Shown here: positions 11,462 through 24,011 of the stretch, piece by piece | Layout: each line of letters begins with the position of its first letter | Position numbering within the stretch: position 1 is the stretch's first letter | From: Eleusine coracana subsp. coracana | Lineage: Eukaryota; Streptophyta; Magnoliopsida; Poales; Poaceae | Direction of reading: 5' to 3' | Length of the DNA stretch: 64,000 nucleotides | Assembly: GCA_032690845.1 (NCBI GenBank) | Contig: CM064424.1 | Span: 50,295,511 to 50,359,510, forward strand | Translations under genes and position numbers: made by a program | Notes under the pieces: generated by a model | What the model saw: the letters and a program-made list of their open reading frames with translations, nothing else | Database searches by the model: none | Told to the model about the DNA's origin: nothing

Positions 11462-12043
11462 GGTCAAAACAGCAGCTCCATTCGGGAAAGAAAATTACCA
11501 AAACCCTATCAAACGAACTAAAAAAATCATGAAATTTGGACCAGATGATCCTCAATACATCACGACCCTCCTCTAAAGAGATCCACTCAAAAAACACAAG
11601 GAATCATCATGAATTTCAGATCTGTGCCAAGAATACGACAAAAGGGGAAACTTGAGAAATCCTTCAAATCGAAGGTGCTAGAGCTATTGATTCGGTCAAG
11701 GATCCATAGAGGATTGTTCTAGCTCATCCTAGAAACAAGTTTCTCAAGAAATCCGAACCAAAAACTCATCCAAAAGTGAGATCGAAAATCACCACGAAAA
11801 TAGTTCTAAAAATAAGAAAAAGGGAATTTCGGGATTCAAGTGAAGAGGAAAATCTTGAGCACGAAAATACTTCTCATATCATAGAAAGCTGCTTACAAGA
11901 TCCATAGGTACAAGGCTAGGAAGCCACCCTCTTCCTCCCACTATTTGGAAGAGCAAGAGATGTCTCTCACACACCCTTTCCTTTCCTCTAAAACATGAAG
12001 TCCTCTCCTAGCACTTTGACCACTCCCACTAGCTACACCTCTC

Positions 12044-12054
12044 CTTATATAGGC
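12044..12054 (-). promoter_or_regulatory. TATA box, element B left LTR
   Basis: The minus strand reads CCTATATAAGG. The matching site in the 5' LTR is at 20870-20876. Confidence 0.55.
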
Positions 12055-12800
12055 CTAGGGTCTATTGTCCACATGACCACTCTACCCTTGACCTATATAA
12101 CACACCCACCAACCACCGGGGGCATAACCGTCCATCTTTTTCCTCATCGCCCGAATGCCATCGGACGCTTCACGTCTTTGCATCATCTCGAAGCAAGCTC
12201 CGTGATGGTGCCACGTGGACCACCAACCACCGCCACCGGTTTTGAGGCCCAAACCGGGAAACTACCTTGCACGCTTCTCAAAGCATGACTTCTTGATGTC
12301 GACACGTGTCACATTGTCCCGCAATCTTGACCCCCGGCAAGTCTCTCCCAGTCCCAGTCCATCGGGCCCCCTTGTCACTTGCACCGGTATCCTGTTCACC
12401 TTGACTTGGTCAACACGCCGTCTTCATTACCACCACAGTTTTGAGGCTCAACCGCGAAACCGTCCGTGCTTCTTGCCTCTCCACATGTACGGTGTGCATC
12501 ACCCTTGACTTCACCCGGCATCCCGATCGTCTGGCCCCAAGTCCCCTACTTGTGCCCGATCCTCTCGTCGTTAACCGCCATGTCGACTCCAGTGACCTAC
12601 ACATCATGAGACAAGCAAACACATTTCCCTTCTCCTGCAATATCACCAATAACTCCACCAACTCCGATTAGTCATAACCATGATATGCAAACCCATGCAC
12701 TCCCTGGATTCCTCCATTTCAACTCAAACACCAAATCCACTCAAGTCAATTACTCATCACAAATATAGCAAAGCATGGCACATATCCACATGGTTTCTCA

Positions 12801-12815
12801 ATCTCCCCCTTGATG
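12801..12815 (-). other. Polypurine tract of element B
   Basis: On the minus strand CATCAAGGGGGAGAT abuts the 3' LTR. It primes plus-strand synthesis in this class of element. Confidence 0.75.
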
Positions 12816-14134
12816 AGTACATTGACAACACCAAATGCACAAAGATTAGAGATTGAAATGCAAAGCCGAATAAGCACATCCAAATGGCCAAACCAATAGA
12901 AAATGTGAAAACAAGCCATCTAGCAAATAGGGATCACAAAACCAAGAGTTGGCAAAGAAAGCGACTTGAGATGCAAAGAATGTGAAAAGCGCAAGAAAAC
13001 GGTCAAGATCATGATATGCTCCCCCTCAAGTTGTGGTAGGTCTCATGTAGTGCAAAATGGATCATATGAGTTTCTTAGCATTATTTGTGCATGACCCCTT
13101 TGGCAATGAACTCATCAAAGAGGTAAAAGAACAAGCAAACATGCGATGCATGAAAATGCAAACCTAAGGAGCTTCAACAATTATGCAAACAAGCATTTAA
13201 CTTTGCTAACCATAACTATAGTGCTATGAAGTGTAAAAGCAATATCTCTCAATCATGCAATGATCAAAAATAGATAGCAAGGCATAAACACCATGAGCTA
13301 TACAAGCTAAGTAGAAAGATTGACTAGCTTAGATAGAATCAAAGTTGCTTATCATGAGCAAAACTGCCACCACATGTGTAAGTACTCTCATCCAAGGCAA
13401 AACAAGCACCAAGTAAATCATAAGAATCTAGCTAGTTTCAATCTCAACAATAGCAACAAGCATTCGCAGAAAATGAGCTCTACAAATGCTCACATATGCA
13501 ACAGAGACTCAGTTGATCAAGTGATTATTGTTTATCCTCATGTGTCCTCTTATCCATGCAGAGGGTCGCACGACTGGGTACGGCAAACACCCCGAGGCTT
13601 CAAGTCACAATGTTTGGATTTAGCATTATTGAGTAATTCTTGATCAAAGCACTTAGCAGATTTTTCAAGATTATGCACAAGACAAAAGAGCATGCCTTTG
13701 CGGCAAAAGGAACACATGTTCCCACAATGTTACATCATGAGCTAAACATTTGCAAAGCCTTCCATTTTGCAAACGCAAGGTGCCAAAGCCAAGACATCCT
13801 CTAGACTAGCCTCAACGCAAGTTTCAACAAGGATAAAAGTAATTATCCACATGGTGAGCAAGTTTTAGCAAGATTAGATCATAAGGTTCACAAGAAGCTG
13901 AGTATACCTTTAAGATTAGCAAGTTGCTCACATGAGTTTATAACAGGCCATCTAGAAAATCTAAGCATGAGAGATTACCATCACATCCACACAACTTAGC
14001 TCAAGCTTAATCATAGTAAAGAGAAATGCAAGAAGGCATACGACTCAAAGCTCATCTACCAATGCATATATTACACATGAGATGCAAAGCAAAAATGGTA
14101 AGATACATATATACAAGTGAACACCAACTCCCCC
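12816..14134 (-). other. Non-coding 3' region of element B
   Basis: About 1.3 kb between the end of RNase H and the polypurine tract. No conserved frame. In element C this place holds dyads and an aORF; neither is visible here. Confidence 0.6.
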
Positions 14135-16648
14135 TCAAATGATGCCATACAGATGACAAACACCAAGTTCCCCCCGAAGAAAAGCATGTCTCGAAGCATC
14201 TAGGGCCTTGGTAAGGATATCAGCTAGTTGGTTCTTGGTATCAATGTATATGAGCTCAACATCCCCCTTCTCAACATTGTCTCTCAGGAAGTGGAATCGC
14301 ACATTGATGTGTTTGACCTTACCATGTTGGACTGGGTTTTTGGCTAAGCATATGGCACTGGAGTTATCACACATGAGTGGAACACCCTTAAAAGTCAACC
14401 CATAGTCTCTCATGGTAGACACAATCCATAGGATTTGTGAGCAGCAGCTAGCAGCAGCTACATACTCAGCCTCTGTGGTGGATTGGGGAACACTCTACTA
14501 CTTACGAGAAGACCAACAGATCAAAGAAGTATCTAAGAAATAGCAAGTACCAGAAGTCCTCTTCCTATCAATTCTACACCCAGCAAGGTCCGCATTCGAA
14601 TACCCAATGAGATCAAGAGATGAAGATGCAGAGTACCAAAGACCAAACTCAAGGGTGTATTTGAGATACCTGAAGATGTGCTTGACAGCCTTGCGATGAG
14701 TCACCCTTGGGGAAGCTTGAAAGCGAGCACAAAGACACACCGCAAAGTGTATGTCAGGTCTTGTCGCTGTCAGGTACAAGAGGGAGCCAATCATGCTCAT
14801 GTACTCCCTTTGATCCACCGCTTCACAGTCTTCATCAGGGTCAAGAGCCATTGTTGTGGACATTGGTGTAGACAACGGCTTCACATTGACCATGTCAAAC
14901 TTCTTCAGGAGATCCTTCATGTACTTGGCTTGATGTATGAAAGTGTCTTGCTTGCACTTGTTGATTTGAAGCCCATGAAAGAAGGTGATCTCTCCCATCA
15001 TCGACATCTGAAATTCTCTTTTGATAGCTTCCTAAAACCTGGACACAAGAGCATGAGAGGAACCACCAAAGATGATATCATCCACGTAAATCTGAATCGT
15101 TAGAAAGTCATTGCCATGCTTGAGAGTGAACAAGGTTTTATCAACACACCCCATGACATACCCACGCTCTAGCAAGAAGGTCTTAAGCCTAGCATACCAT
15201 GCCCTAGGTGCTTGCTTTAGCCCGTACAAAGCCTTCTGAAGCTTGTACACACGGTTTGGGTATTTGTGGTGCTCAAAGCCAGGGGGTTGCCTCACATACA
15301 CTTCTTCCTCTATGAAACCATTTAGGAAAGCACTCTTGACATCCATTTGATAGAGTCTAATGCCCTTGGAGGCAGCAAATGCAAGCAAGATCCTAATGGC
15401 TTCTGTGCGAGCAATAGGAGAAAAGGTTTCACCATAATCTAAACCCTCCACTTGGCTAAAACCTTGAGCAATTAGCCTAGCCTTGTTTCTCACAACATCA
15501 CCATCCTCCCCATGTTTCTGTTTGAATACCCACTTGGTTCCTATGATATTGACATTTTTGGGAGGCTCTACAAGGGTCCAGACTTTGTTTCTCTCAAAGT
15601 TTTCCAACTCCTCATGCATGGCATTAACCCAATGTTCATCAGATAGTGTGTGTCCAACATCTTGGGGTTCAAAGGTTGCAACAAAGAGAGAATTGGTAAT
15701 GCAAGCAAGATGTGTAGACCTTGACCTTGTTGTCCTCTCATAGAGATTACCGATCATCTGTTGGGGTGGATGTTGACGCTGAATGTGGTGAGGAGCCTCT
15801 CTCTCAGAGTGTACCTCCCCCTCAACCACAGCTGGAGCTTGCTCAATAGCCGCTGAAGTCAATGTAGAAGCTTCTAGACCCTCTGCTGGAGTAGTGGTAG
15901 AAGCAGGAACAAGCTCAGATGAGTGATGAAGTGAATCATCATCATCATCATCATCAAAGCCCTATAGGTCCTCTTCTACAAAGATGCTCTCCTTCATCTC
16001 CTTGTCACCTGCAGACTCAATCACATTTCTTGCACAAGAGTTTGATTCATCAAAGGTTACATCGTAGGATTCTACGATGGTGTTAGTCTCTAAATTCAAA
16101 ACTCTATAGGAATGACCATGAAGAGAGTAACCAAGAAAGATTCCATCGGAAGACCTTGACTCAAGCTTATCAAGATTTCCACGCTTGAGAATAAAGCACT
16201 TGCAACTAAAGGCACACAAATGAGAAATCGAGGGCTTTCTCCCAAAACGCAGCTCATAAGAAGTCACATTAAGAATTGAGCACAAGAAAATCCGATTGGA
16301 AACATAGCAAGCACTGCTAATGGCCTCAGCCCAGAACCGTCTCGGAGTCCTATGCTCATCGAGCATCGTTCGGGCCATCTCCACTAAGGTTCTGTTCTTT
16401 CTTTCAACCACACCATTTTGCTGGGGAACACGAGGTGCTGAAAACTGATGCTCAATACCATGCTCAAGACAGAAAGCATCAAAGGAGGAGTTCTTGAACT
16501 CGGTGCCATTATCACTACGAATTGCTCGTAATGCACCAGGGAGTTCCATGAACAACCTCAAAGCTAAGCTCCAAAAGTGATGAAACACTTCATCCTTGCT
16601 CTCAAGAAAATAGACCCAAGAGTAGTGAGAATAGTCGTCAACAATCAC
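14135..16648 (-). pseudogene. Element B pol: integrase core, reverse transcriptase, RNase H
   Basis: One continuous frame broken by in-frame TAG codons. The integrase core has IRSDNGTEFKN and PQQNGVVERKNRTLVEMART (second Asp and Glu of the DDE triad), followed by GKKR-like C-terminal sequence and a Ser/Glu-rich linker. The reverse transcriptase starts near 15600 (EELENFERNKVWTLVEPPKN), with LYQMDVKSAFLNG and the catalytic YVDDIIFG near 15075. RNase H follows with SNADLAGC at about 14600 and LCDNSSAICLAKNP near 14370. Stops at 15962, 15032 and 14498 each read TAG in otherwise conserved sequence. The frame joins the upstream part by a frameshift near 16650-16690. Copy-and-paste replication in virus-like particles is the family function; this copy is defective. 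Confidence 0.92.
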
Positions 16649-17451
16649 AAGATCATACCACTTCCCACCCGCCGAACGAACCCGAGAAGGACCAACATGT
16701 CCATATGAAGCAACTCTCCAGGGTGTTCAGTCATCACCAAATTAATTGGTGGACGAGAAGCGGCAATCATTTTCCCATGATGACACTGAGCACAAACCAA
16801 ATCCTTATTGAATTTGAGCTTAGGCAATCCTCGGATCAAACCTAGGCCACTCAAGCGACATAGCAAGTCAAAGCTCATGTGACCCAGTCTCCTATGCCAT
16901 TTCCAGAGCTCAGAAGAAGATTGAGCAAACAAGCACTTGTGAGAACTATGAGAACCAACGAAATCAGCCTGAAAAACTCTGCCAATATGAGAAATCCCAC
17001 AAACCAAGGAACCATTTGAATCAAGAACACAAGAAGCATTCGACTTAAAGCGCACTTCCAAACCAACATCAAGAAGTTGAGAGACAGAGAGGAGATTGTA
17101 GTTGAGATACTCAACCAAACCAACATCCTTGAGAGTGAATTTTTCATTTACCTTTACCACGCCTCTTGCCTTCACTCTCCCTCTCTTGTCATCTCCAAAG
17201 GTCACATACTCCCGCCGCTTCAGGGGAGTGAGGCTAGAGAACCACTTTGCATCTCCGGTCATGTGGCGCGAACACCCGGAGTCCATCAACCATTTGTTCT
17301 CCAAGCCTCCACCTGCTGCCTCTAAAGAACGAGAAGGAAAAGTCAATGGCTCAGTGCTGGGGTTAGTCAAAAGAGATTTAAGAATCCAGCACTTAACCAT
17401 ACGACTGGTAGTAGTCATCACAGTTCTTTGCACATTGTCATTTGAACACAT
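16645..17451 (-). pseudogene. Element B protease and N-terminal integrase
   Basis: The copia protease active site appears as KWLMDSGCSRHMTG at about 17283, preceded by a short gag-protease linker. The gag-pre-integrase zinc-binding HHCC region follows: WHRRLGHMSFDLLCRLSGLG, then CAQCHHGK near 16790. The first catalytic Asp of the integrase is in LLHMDM near 16700, after which the frame shifts by one base relative to 14135-16648. The normal product is a cytoplasmic protease that cuts the polyprotein. Confidence 0.9.
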
Positions 17452-17649
17452 AGGACGAGAACCACGATGGGGAAGTTATGGCCTATCAAAGCGTCTTGAC
17501 TCAAACCTTGGGTTGTCAGGATAGAAATCATCAATGTGAAAGCCAAATCCACGCGAATGACACTCAACACGATAGGGAAAACGTGGGGCACCAAAGCTCT
17601 TCTGCGCAAAGCCTCTGTTTCGTGAATCAAAGCCATATAAGGAATGACC

Positions 17650-19813
17650 CTATCCACGATAGGCACGAGAAAAAGAGTGAGGCTGAAAGTCAACAAAATC
17701 ATCATAAAAAGCATTCCTAGTCAACTCAGCTTGCTTCCTCTCAATCCTCTTACTCCTATAATAGAATTCATCCAAGTGGCCCTTGCGACCACAAAACATG
17801 CAAATATAGACACCCTGAGGATTAGGCTTGGTTTGAATTGCAGGTTTGGGTTTTGGCTTCTCTGTTTGCTTTGGGTTGAAGGAGGGTTTGGGATTGGGTG
17901 GATAGTATGTGTCAGTGAATTTGATGGTGTTTTCCTCATCCTTGTAGCTAGAGCTAGGTACAAACTTACCCACATTCTCACTCTCCTTGTCACACCTCTC
18001 ACATCCCAAGCCCAAGTTATAGGTTGACCTAGAAGCACTTTCCTTCACTCTTGCCAAATCACTCTCAATCTTTTCCTCACTCACTAAGGTTCTCTGGAGC
18101 CTAGAAACAAGATAGTCATTTTCCTAAACTAGGACTTTGTTTTCCTCCCTAGTGATTACTAGCTTGTCCTTGAGGGTGACACACACTTCACATGGATATG
18201 GAAGAACTTTCGAGCGAGTCTTATGAAGCAACTTGGACTTAAGCTCTTTGACTTTGAGGGACTGAGCTTCCAACTCATCTATGAGCTTGGGGCACTTCTG
18301 ACATGCACCCAAAAGAGTTGGTCTAGCTTTGAACTCATCAAGCTCCTTGAGGGCGCTCTCAAGCTCACTGGCAACTTGAGCATTTACACTCTCCCTCTGT
18401 GCACGATCACTCATCACAACTTGACAAGACTCACACTCTACAATCATGTCATCCTTAGCAAGCTTAGACCTAAGTGAAGCAATTTCAAAATCAGCACTCT
18501 CCAACTTAGACTTAAGCTCTCTACTCTCATGAACAGCACTGCGAAGCTTATCATCTTGCAAAAGTAGAACATCATGCAAATGATCAAGTTCAGAAGAGAG
18601 CTCATCAAGATTAGGAGGTACCTCGCTTGTGTCGGAGTCGGATCCAGAGTCGGTGTCGTGGTCGTTCTTTGCCATGAAGCAAAGCCCGGTGAAGTCATCC
18701 TCCCTGTTGACTCGTGGCTTTTCAACCTCCTCCTCCGAGCTTGTAAGGCCTTCGCTTGATGTGAGGTCGACATCGCTCAAGGCGGCAACACAGGCGCATG
18801 CAATGGCCTTGGTGAACTTCTTGGAGTTCTTGCCCTTCTTGTAGAAGCGGTTCTTCTTCTGCTTGAAGTCTTCAGTGTTGTTGTCGCGGTACCCGGCCTT
18901 CTTTTTCTTATTGGGACAATCAGCGATAAAGTGTCCCGGGTCACCGCACTCGAAGCAGGTTCTTGAACCACCTCCTCTTCTCTCCTTCCGGTTGTTGTAG
19001 AACCTCCTGAACTTCCTTGTGAGCAAGGACAGCTCCTCGTCAGGAATGCACTCCATTTGTTCATCGGAAGCTGCAACAAGAGAAGACAAAGCAAACTCCA
19101 AGGAAGACTTGTCAAGTGAGGGGTTAGTTCCATAAGAAGCACAACTGTGATCACCCTCTGAGAACTAGAAAGCAAAGCCATGCTAGAAGTAGGAATAGCA
19201 AGATTAGGACGAGATTTCCTAGATAGTTCATGAGATTTCAGCTTGCTATACAGTTGCTCACAGTTCAGGGTATTGAATTCAGCAGTTTCTTCTAAAGCAG
19301 CAATTTTAACCCCCCAAACATTTTTATCAAGTGAGTACAACAGTTGCTTAGCTCTATCATTGTCATTGTACACAAGGGTACCACAAGCCCGCAAGTTGCA
19401 CACAATTGCCTCAAACCTACGAAAAGTGTCATCTAGTGACTCGCCCGATTTTTGAGCAAAGGTTTGTACTGTCTATTGTAAGTATCCTTACGCATAGACT
19501 TGACCTGGTTGGTACCCTCATGGTACGTGTAGAGCTTAACCCAAATAGCATGAGCAGTGTCAAGGTGTGCAACCCTATCATGTTCACTCCTACCAAGTGC
19601 AGAGAGCAGAATATTTACAACTTTGGAGTTGTTCTCATACCTGACTAACTCACCTGCAGAAGCAGTGTTCAGGTCTTGTGGTATAGCATACTCATGATCA
19701 ACAATTTCCCAAATTGCATGTCCTTGACTCAGCAGATACGCCTTGGTCCGTGACTTCCAGTAGGGGAAGTCCTCTCCATCAAACATCCACATCTTGACAG
19801 CACGCTTCTCCAT
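17650..19813 (-). pseudogene. Element B gag, with CCHC knuckle and coiled-coil extension
   Basis: Start ATG at 19813 (MEKRAVKMWMFDGEDFPYWK), a typical copia gag opening. The core reaches about 19200 and is crossed by a frameshift near 19440 and another near 19150. A CCHC zinc knuckle CFECGDPGHFIADCP lies at about 18957-18912. It is followed by lysine-rich sequence and a long helical, coiled-coil-like stretch rich in L, E, K and S (about 18700-18050), then a second knuckle-like CMFCGRKGHLDEF near 17800. In-frame TAG codons occur at 18124 and 17650. The long coiled-coil gag is typical of SIRE/Maximus elements. Gag packages the RNA; this copy cannot make a full product. Confidence 0.88.
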
Positions 19814-19860
19814 ATCACCTTCGGATCACAAAGCCGGTGAAGCTCAACTAGTGATCAAAC

Positions 19861-19874
19861 TGGCTCTGATACCA
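19861..19874 (-). other. Primer-binding site for tRNA-iMet, element B
   Basis: The minus strand reads TGGTATCAGAGCCA, complementary to the initiator-methionine tRNA 3' end, two bases inside the right LTR. Confidence 0.85.
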
Positions 19875-20115
19875 ATTAAAGGATCGAGAAGGCGACCAGA
19901 GGGGGGGGGGTGAATGGGAGCCAATTCAAATTCTTTTCAAGAACTTGCCCCATGTCCCAACCTAAGCCAACCTCTAACCGAGTCACCAAGATTACACACA
20001 CTAACTTGTAATATGTTAACCCGAGGAATCACTGAAACCAAAAGGACACATAGCGGAAGCATAAAAGAAACAAAAACCGAAACAAGGAAGGTCCAAAAGG
20101 TCACAGAACAGAGCC

Positions 20116-20249
20116 TGACGGAAGTTCCGTGGTACCCGATGGAAGTTCCGTGATGTCCGATGGAAGTTCCGTCAATTATGGAAGTTCCAGGCGATGGGAA
20201 CACTGTCACTCATGGAAGTTCCGTGGTTCTTAACGGAAGTTCCGTCATG
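20116..20249. promoter_or_regulatory. GACGGAAGTTCCGTC-type dyads in element B right LTR
   Basis: Copies correspond one to one with those at 11308-11461, with point changes and one unit missing (the 11437-11459 stretch). Confidence 0.6.
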
Positions 20250-20869
20250 GTCAAAACAGAAGCTCCGTTCGGGAAAGAAAATTACCAAAACCCTATCAAA
20301 CGAACTCCAAAAATCACGAAATTTGGACCAGATGATCCTGAATACATCATGACCCTCCTCTAAAGAGATCCACTCCAAAAACACAAGGAATAATCATGAA
20401 TTTCAGATCTTGTGCCAAGAACACAAAAAAAGGGGAAAGTTGAGAAATCCATCAAATCGAAGGTGCTAGAGCTATTGATTCGGTCAAGGATCCATAGAGG
20501 ATTGTTGTAGCTCATCCTAGCAACAAGTTTCTCAAGAAACCCGAACCAAAAACTCATCCAAAAGTGAGATCGAAAATCACCACAAAAATAGTTCCGAAAA
20601 TAAGAAAAAGGGAATTTTGGGATTCAAGTGAAGAGGACAATCTTGAGCACGAAAATACTTCTCATATCATAGAAAGGTGCTTACAAGATCCATAGGTACA
20701 AGGCTAGGAAGCCACCCTCTTCCTCCCACTATTTGGAAGAGTAAGAGATGTCTCTCACACACCCTTTCCTCTCCTCTAAAACATGAAGTCCTCTTCTAGC
20801 ACTTTGAATAGAGTCCTAACACAAGGCTAATGGGAAGAGATGCACCTCTCCCACTAGCTACACCTCTCC

Positions 20870-20876
20870 TTATATA
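20870..20876 (-). promoter_or_regulatory. TATA box, element B right LTR
   Basis: TATATAAG on the minus strand. This is the 5' LTR copy, expected to drive the genomic transcript. Confidence 0.55.
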
Positions 20877-21630
20877 GGCCTAGGATCTATTGTCCACATG
20901 ACCACTCTACCCTTGACCTACATAACACACCCACCTACCACCGGGAGCATAACCATCCATCTTTTTCCTCATCGCCCAAATGCCATCGGATGCTTCACGT
21001 CTTTGTTTCATCTCGAAGCAAGCTCTGTGATGGTGCCACATGCACCACCAACCACCGCCACTGGTTTTCAGGCCCAAACCGAGAAACCGCCTTGCACGCT
21101 TCTCAAAGTGCAACTTCTCGATGTTGACGCGTGACACCTTGTCCCGCAATCCTGACCATCGGCAAGTCTCTCCCAGTCCCTGTCCATCGGGCCCCCTTGT
21201 CACTTGCACCCACATCCCGTTCGCCTTGACTTGGTCAACACGCCGTCTTCATCACCACCACGGTTTTGAGGCTCAACCGCGAAACCATCCGTGCTTCTTG
21301 CCTCTCCATGTGTACGGTGTGGATCACCCTTGACTTCACCCGGCATCCTGATCGTCTGGCCCTAAGTCCCCTACTTGTTCCCAATCCTCTCGCCGTTGAC
21401 CGCCAAGTCGTCTCTAGTGACCTACACATCACGTGACAAGCAAACACATTTCCCATCTCCTGCAATATCACCAATATCTCCACCAACTCCGGTTAGTCAT
21501 AACCATGATATGCAAACCCATGCAATCCCTGGATTCCTGCATTTTAACTCAAACACCAAACCCGGTCAAGTCAATTACTTATCACAAATATAGCAAACCA
21601 TGGCACATATCCACATGGTTTCTCAACAGG

Positions 21631-22839
21631 CCTGTGTCCCTCTAATTTTTCCTTGGTTTCTATGTAGTAGGACAGAGGGGGTAGATCATCGTTTCTTTGT
21701 GCTTTGATGAGAAGAATGATGCCACAGTCGTTACGGTGCCTCAAATGTCATGTCATGGCCAATAGAAATTGGTGCTTGTTTTTCACTTCTCTCACAGCGC
21801 AGGCACCGATGCTTCATACACCATAGGTCCCGCAATGAAGATAAAAATGAGGGTAAAAATAAAGAGGAACCAGGTGCTTCAACATGCACTGATGCTTGAG
21901 TTTTGAGATGAAGCACCATACCTCATAGTGGTAAGCACCGGTGCTTGAAGGAATCATTCCTCTAAGATTCATTTAGGACCGATCCACTGTGAATGAGCTA
22001 ATGGAAGAGCTCCAGGATCCACATCCAGATCAAAATTGTGAATTTGTCATTTGGGTAGTACCATAATAAGAGAAATATACACAAGTTCATATAGGTTCTA
22101 CTAGAATCAAAAGGCCAAATACCAAGAACACCTAAACATGAATCTCTGATTAAGTTATTCACAAAAATGGAATCTCTAATTAAGTTGGCTTCCCACATCG
22201 TAGGCTTTGCGATAAAATTTCGACATGGGCGGCGCTGCTCGCCTCGATTCGAGTCAAGTGACATGACCATTCACAGTCAGATCCTACTGTCATTACTCCA
22301 TGCAGGGCCATGAGACCGGAATTGAGCAAAGTCAAGTGATCGAACTGGAGGTGTGTCAAGTGGCAGTCCCGACCAAAGCATGTCCAATCACTATATGTTT
22401 GATGGTGGTTGTTATATACTCCATATTACTTTTGCCAATATATAATCAACTTTATTTGTTTTATTTCTTTTTGTGATACACTTCAAAAACTAAACCTTTA
22501 TTCCATTAAAAAAGATTATTCCTATTTTCCATACCAACAATGGTGGTTAGCAATGTAAACAAAATTTTATTTTGTATACTTGTTGTACGCCTACATCTCA
22601 TTATGCAACAAGTACTTATTTATTATAAAAATCATTTTATATAGTGAAAGAATTGAAAATTAATCTTAATAGAATTGTCACGCAAATGCGCATTCAACTA
22701 TGTAATTAGTTTTATATTTAATTATCGTATTTAGTGTTCGAATGGTTGATGTGACCCCTCTAAAATTTAGACCCCAAGAAATGAATCCTGCCATGGATCC
22801 TAAAATACACATGCCACGTCCATTGGTTACTAAACAAAA
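21631..22839. other. Backbone right of element B
   Basis: No gene. 22005-22100 resembles 26461-26517, and 22190-22345 (GGGCGGCGCTGCTCGCC, ACCGGAATTGAGCAAAGTCA) matches 49080-49410. The rest is A/T-rich unassigned sequence. Confidence 0.5.
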
Positions 22840-23115
22840 ATTGCTACAAATGACTCTTCGATGATGGTATTTTCTATAGAGCACTCCTCAATTCTGGTTT
22901 TGCTAGAAACCACTCTTCAGTGATGGTTATTTGCTAAAACACACTTCAGCTATAATAATCATTTAAGAGAGATAGAACTTTTCAAAGGCCAAATTTTCTA
23001 ATAGACATCATTCTTTTGTGGTCTTTGCTATAAGACACTACTACTTAATTATGTAGTTGCTAGAAGACACTCTTTAATTGTGGTAATTGGCTAAGAAACA
23101 CTCTAATCATTAGAA
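22840..23115. repeat. Degenerate tandem repeat, unit about 31-32 bp
   Basis: About seven diverged units of the form GCTA-A-A-ACACT-CTTTAATTGTGGT-ATTT follow one another with a break near 22960-23005. Unit limits are approximate. No coding potential. Confidence 0.45.
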
Positions 23116-23119
23116 TATG

Positions 23120-24011
23120 ATGACTTTTGTTGCATGAAGGTGAGAGAAGAGTTTGCTAGTAGAATATGACTGGAGGTGCAATCTAGTACTATTGTGTCGT
23201 TCCCTACTAAACCCAACTGAAGCACACTCCTCTATGGTCTCAACCCTAACTATTCATCTCCTCACCGAAACGTCCCATCAGAAATTCAACTTTGTATCCC
23301 CAATCTCCCCTGTGACACCGGCAGCCATCCTCTTCAATCTCAGGGGGCAGCTATAGCCACTGATGATGCCTAAATGTCGGAAGTTCCAGTCGTGTCACCA
23401 GATGCACGACGCATGCGGACGCTTCTTGTGTAGCACAGTGACCGCGACTTTTCCGTCGGCCACCCATGACTCCTCGGCCCCTATCCCATTCGACCTCAGC
23501 TTCGGCCACTGCGGCATGCCTCTGCCTTAGCCTGAGACACCGCGCGCCTCGAACGCCATGGACAAAGGGATGGGCCTTGCGGAAGCCTCTATCTCAGCCA
23601 CCGCGAGCGCGAGGAAGAAAGGGAAGGGATCAGCAACACCCTCTGCATCAGCCATCACCACGAATCCGTTTGTGCATACTACTCCGACGTGCTTCACTTG
23701 ATAATCTGTTATATTAATTAGATAGATTGATTAATGCACTTTCAGATTCATTAATCAATGCAGTTGGAGGCTTAGGCTTATTAATTGTACTTCTAGTTTG
23801 TTTATGCTATATGTATCGATCTATGAGTACCCTTTGCTTCACTTGATAAATCTGTTAGTGTAATTAGATAGATTGATGTACTTTTAGTTTTATCTATAGT
23901 GGTATTTTGATTTATGCTCCATGTTAATTTTACATGCATACATCAATTTTGTACCATGCTATCCATCAGAAAATTATGATTATCTCATTTCATCAATTTC
24001 TTTATTGTAGG
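23120..24011 (+). other. Unassigned sequence upstream of a possible exon
   Basis: 23200-23700 is GC-richer than its surroundings and has open frames in several phases, none recognised. 23700-24011 is A/T-rich and intron-like, ending in TTTCTTTATTGTAG, a good plant acceptor. Confidence 0.3.

Larger units (their letters stand above)
11064..12800 (-). repeat. Left (3') LTR of element B
   Basis: On the plus strand it begins TGAATGACCGAG and ends GGTTTCTCA, 1737 bp. It is directly followed by the polypurine tract complement. Confidence 0.9.
11064..21625 (-). mobile_element. Element B: complete SIRE/Maximus-like Ty1/copia retrotransposon, TSD ACAGG
   Basis: Two LTRs (11064-12800 and 19877-21625) flank an internal region read on the minus strand in the order gag, protease, integrase, reverse transcriptase, RNase H, which is the copia order. 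Identical ACAGG occurs at 11059-11063 and 21626-21630. A tRNA-iMet primer site and a polypurine tract sit at the expected inner edges. The long gag with a coiled-coil extension and the LTR start with a G-run followed by TGAATGG suggest the SIRE/Maximus lineage. There is no aORF. The LTRs differ by scattered substitutions and a 46-base indel near 20805-20850, so the insertion is not recent. Confidence 0.92.
19877..21625 (-). repeat. Right (5') LTR of element B
   Basis: Begins TAAAGGATCGAG (TG mutated to TA) and ends GGTTTCTCA, 1749 bp. TATA at 20870-20876. Confidence 0.9.
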
